Source of the DNA: Pseudomonadota bacterium
GTDB taxonomy: Bacteria > Myxococcota > Bradymonadia > UBA4248
Assembly (NCBI GenBank): GCA_017613855.1
Contig: JAGACY010000430.1
Location: forward strand, 1-8,637
DNA: 8,637 nt
Reading direction: 5' to 3'
Position 1 is the first letter of the stretch, and each line of letters starts with the position of its first letter. The position numbers and the translations under genes were made by a program. Shown in pieces: positions 8,228-8,637 of the stretch. The notes beneath the pieces were generated by a model, which did no database searches, was not told where the DNA came from, and was given only the letters and a program-made list of their open reading frames with translations.

Positions 8228-8231
8228 CTCC
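8228..8231 (-). promoter_or_regulatory. Ribosome binding site that decides the lipoprotein start
   Basis: GGAG on the minus strand lies eight bases before the ATG at 8219. It falls inside the longer frame that begins at 8246, for which no comparable site is seen, so it favours the shorter protein. Confidence 0.6.
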
Positions 8232-8277
8232 GGTGGAACAATGCAATAGACATCATCGTGGATACAGAGCAAATCTA

Positions 8278-8306
8278 ATTATCCTTTGCGGCATGGTCTT
8301 AATGAA
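8278..8306 (-). promoter_or_regulatory. Sigma-70-like promoter candidate for the lipoprotein gene
   Basis: On the minus strand TTCATT (8301-8306) and GATAAT (8278-8283) are separated by 17 bp. The -10 matches five of six consensus bases; the -35 is weak. The resulting leader would be about 50 bases. Confidence 0.35.
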
Positions 8307-8421
8307 GTGATTTATCATGATTTGGAATGACATTAAAGGAATTTGGTATGCCATGTATCTATTTATGTTTGACTCTGTTTATCGAGCGTGGATATTTTGC
8401 TCTCGAAAGATTGCCATCCTG

Positions 8422-8449
8422 GCTTGGAGCTTAGAGCTTGGAGCTTAGA
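8422..8449. repeat. Heptad tandem array GCTTRGA, four units
   Basis: GCTTGGA and GCTTAGA alternate twice in 7-bp phase. This is the left arm of an inverted pair with 8464-8491: positions 8422-8446 can pair with 8468-8492 over 25 positions, with two mismatches and one G-T pair. The apex carries a further hairpin, GAGAA-AAGA-TTCTC (8448-8461). Confidence 0.85.
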
Positions 8450-8463
8450 GAAAAGATTCTCCA

Positions 8464-8491
8464 CTCAAAGCTCAAAGCTCAAAGCTCTAAG
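8464..8491. repeat. Inverted heptad array CTCAAAG, four units
   Basis: Three exact CTCAAAG units and a final CTCTAAG lie in 7-bp phase. They are the reverse-complement counterpart, with one-base differences, of the GCTTRGA units at 8422-8449 and form the right arm of the hairpin. The heptad is unrelated to the ATTCACT type at 1269-1310, although the layout is the same. Confidence 0.85.
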
Positions 8492-8537
8492 CAATGAAGA
8501 TACGAAACCATTGGAACAAGGCATATCCACGGTGGTT

Positions 8538-8555
8538 AAACATAGCCTTATGTTT
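8538..8555. other. Short perfect hairpin between heptad array and REP-like element
   Basis: AAACATA and TATGTTT flank a GCCT loop, a 7-bp AT-rich perfect stem. A single further T after it gives no real U tract, and no gene end is near, so a terminator role is unsupported. Confidence 0.4.
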
Positions 8556-8565
8556 TGCCCGCCTT

Positions 8566-8622
8566 TGCGCCGTTGGCGCATACGGCGTGCTTCGGCGGCT
8601 ATTTCTGCGAAATACGCCGCCG
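8566..8622. repeat. REP-like double hairpin, copy 2
   Basis: The first hairpin is TGCGCC-GTT-GGCGCA (8566-8580), perfect over 6 bp. The second (8593-8622) has arms CGGCGGC+TATTTC and GAAATA+GCCGCCG around a TGC loop, with one unpaired C (8615) in the right arm. Copy 1 (1123-1177) shares the order of two hairpins, the TCGGCG entry into the second stem, the central TAT/ATA pairs and the C bulge directly after ATA. Arms differ by compensating changes, as expected for a structured repeat family. Confidence 0.5.
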
Positions 8623-8637
8623 TGACGTAATGCTATC

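Larger units (their letters stand above)
8247..8637. other. Intergenic region upstream of the lipoprotein gene
   Basis: No convincing gene is seen in this 391-bp edge region. It contains a candidate promoter for the lipoprotein gene, a second inverted heptad array (8422-8492), a short hairpin (8538-8555) and the second REP-like double hairpin (8566-8622). One open frame runs through all these repeats, but its translation follows the repeats and looks non-coding. Roughly 8307-8421 holds nothing I recognise. Confidence 0.75.

Noticed and set aside
8220..8246. Upstream ATG at 8246 as the lipoprotein start
   Set aside because: It would place nine residues with a Cys and an Asp before a complete signal peptide and has no ribosome binding site comparable with the GGAG before 8219.
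8388..8630. Plus-strand open frame of 80 codons at the right edge
   Set aside because: It runs through the heptad arrays and the REP-like hairpin, so its sequence is dictated by repeats, and it has no convincing ribosome binding site.

Overview
The window reads as ordinary chromosome from a Gram-negative bacterium, with four protein-coding genes and two repeat-rich intergenic regions. Three genes belong to conserved families: a type IIA topoisomerase A subunit, a PhoH-family ATPase and a 7TM-HD phosphodiesterase. The fourth is a large cysteine-rich lipoprotein. A lipobox with Ser at +2, many C-x5-C-x5-C modules with D-x-D-C signatures, and a Sel1 tail suggest a deltaproteobacterial lineage of the Myxococcota/Bradymonadota type. 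That placement is inference; nothing here (no rRNA) fixes it.

Layout. Positions 1-1042 (minus strand) hold the N-terminal 347 residues of a GyrA/ParC subunit that runs off the left edge. Positions 1043-1532 are a divergent intergenic region with a REP-like double hairpin and three arrays of 7-bp repeats, two of them mutually inverted so that they can fold into a long hairpin. Positions 1533-2477 encode a PhoH/YbeZ-type ATPase. Sixteen bases later, 2494-5766 encode a PgpH/YqfF-type membrane HD phosphodiesterase with an exceptional, roughly 290-residue charged low-complexity tail. A 92-bp convergent gap contains stem-loops. The minus-strand gene at 5859-8219 encodes the lipoprotein. Positions 8247-8637 carry its candidate promoter, a second inverted heptad array with a different heptad, and a second REP-like double hairpin.

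How the genes fit together. phoH and pgpH form a probable two-gene operon of a kind known in many bacteria, where ybeY usually sits nearby. PgpH proteins hydrolyse c-di-AMP; PhoH-family proteins are ATPases linked to RNA processing and ribosome maturation with YbeY. Here ybeY is not next to them, because the lipoprotein gene converges on pgpH. The topoisomerase gene is divergent and functionally unrelated.

The most unusual signals are outside the conserved gene cores: the inverted heptad arrays at both intergenic sites, the REP-like pair sharing a bulged stem design, the pgpH tail, and the modular lipoprotein. I found no clear evidence of a defence system, CRISPR array, prophage, IS element or RNA gene.
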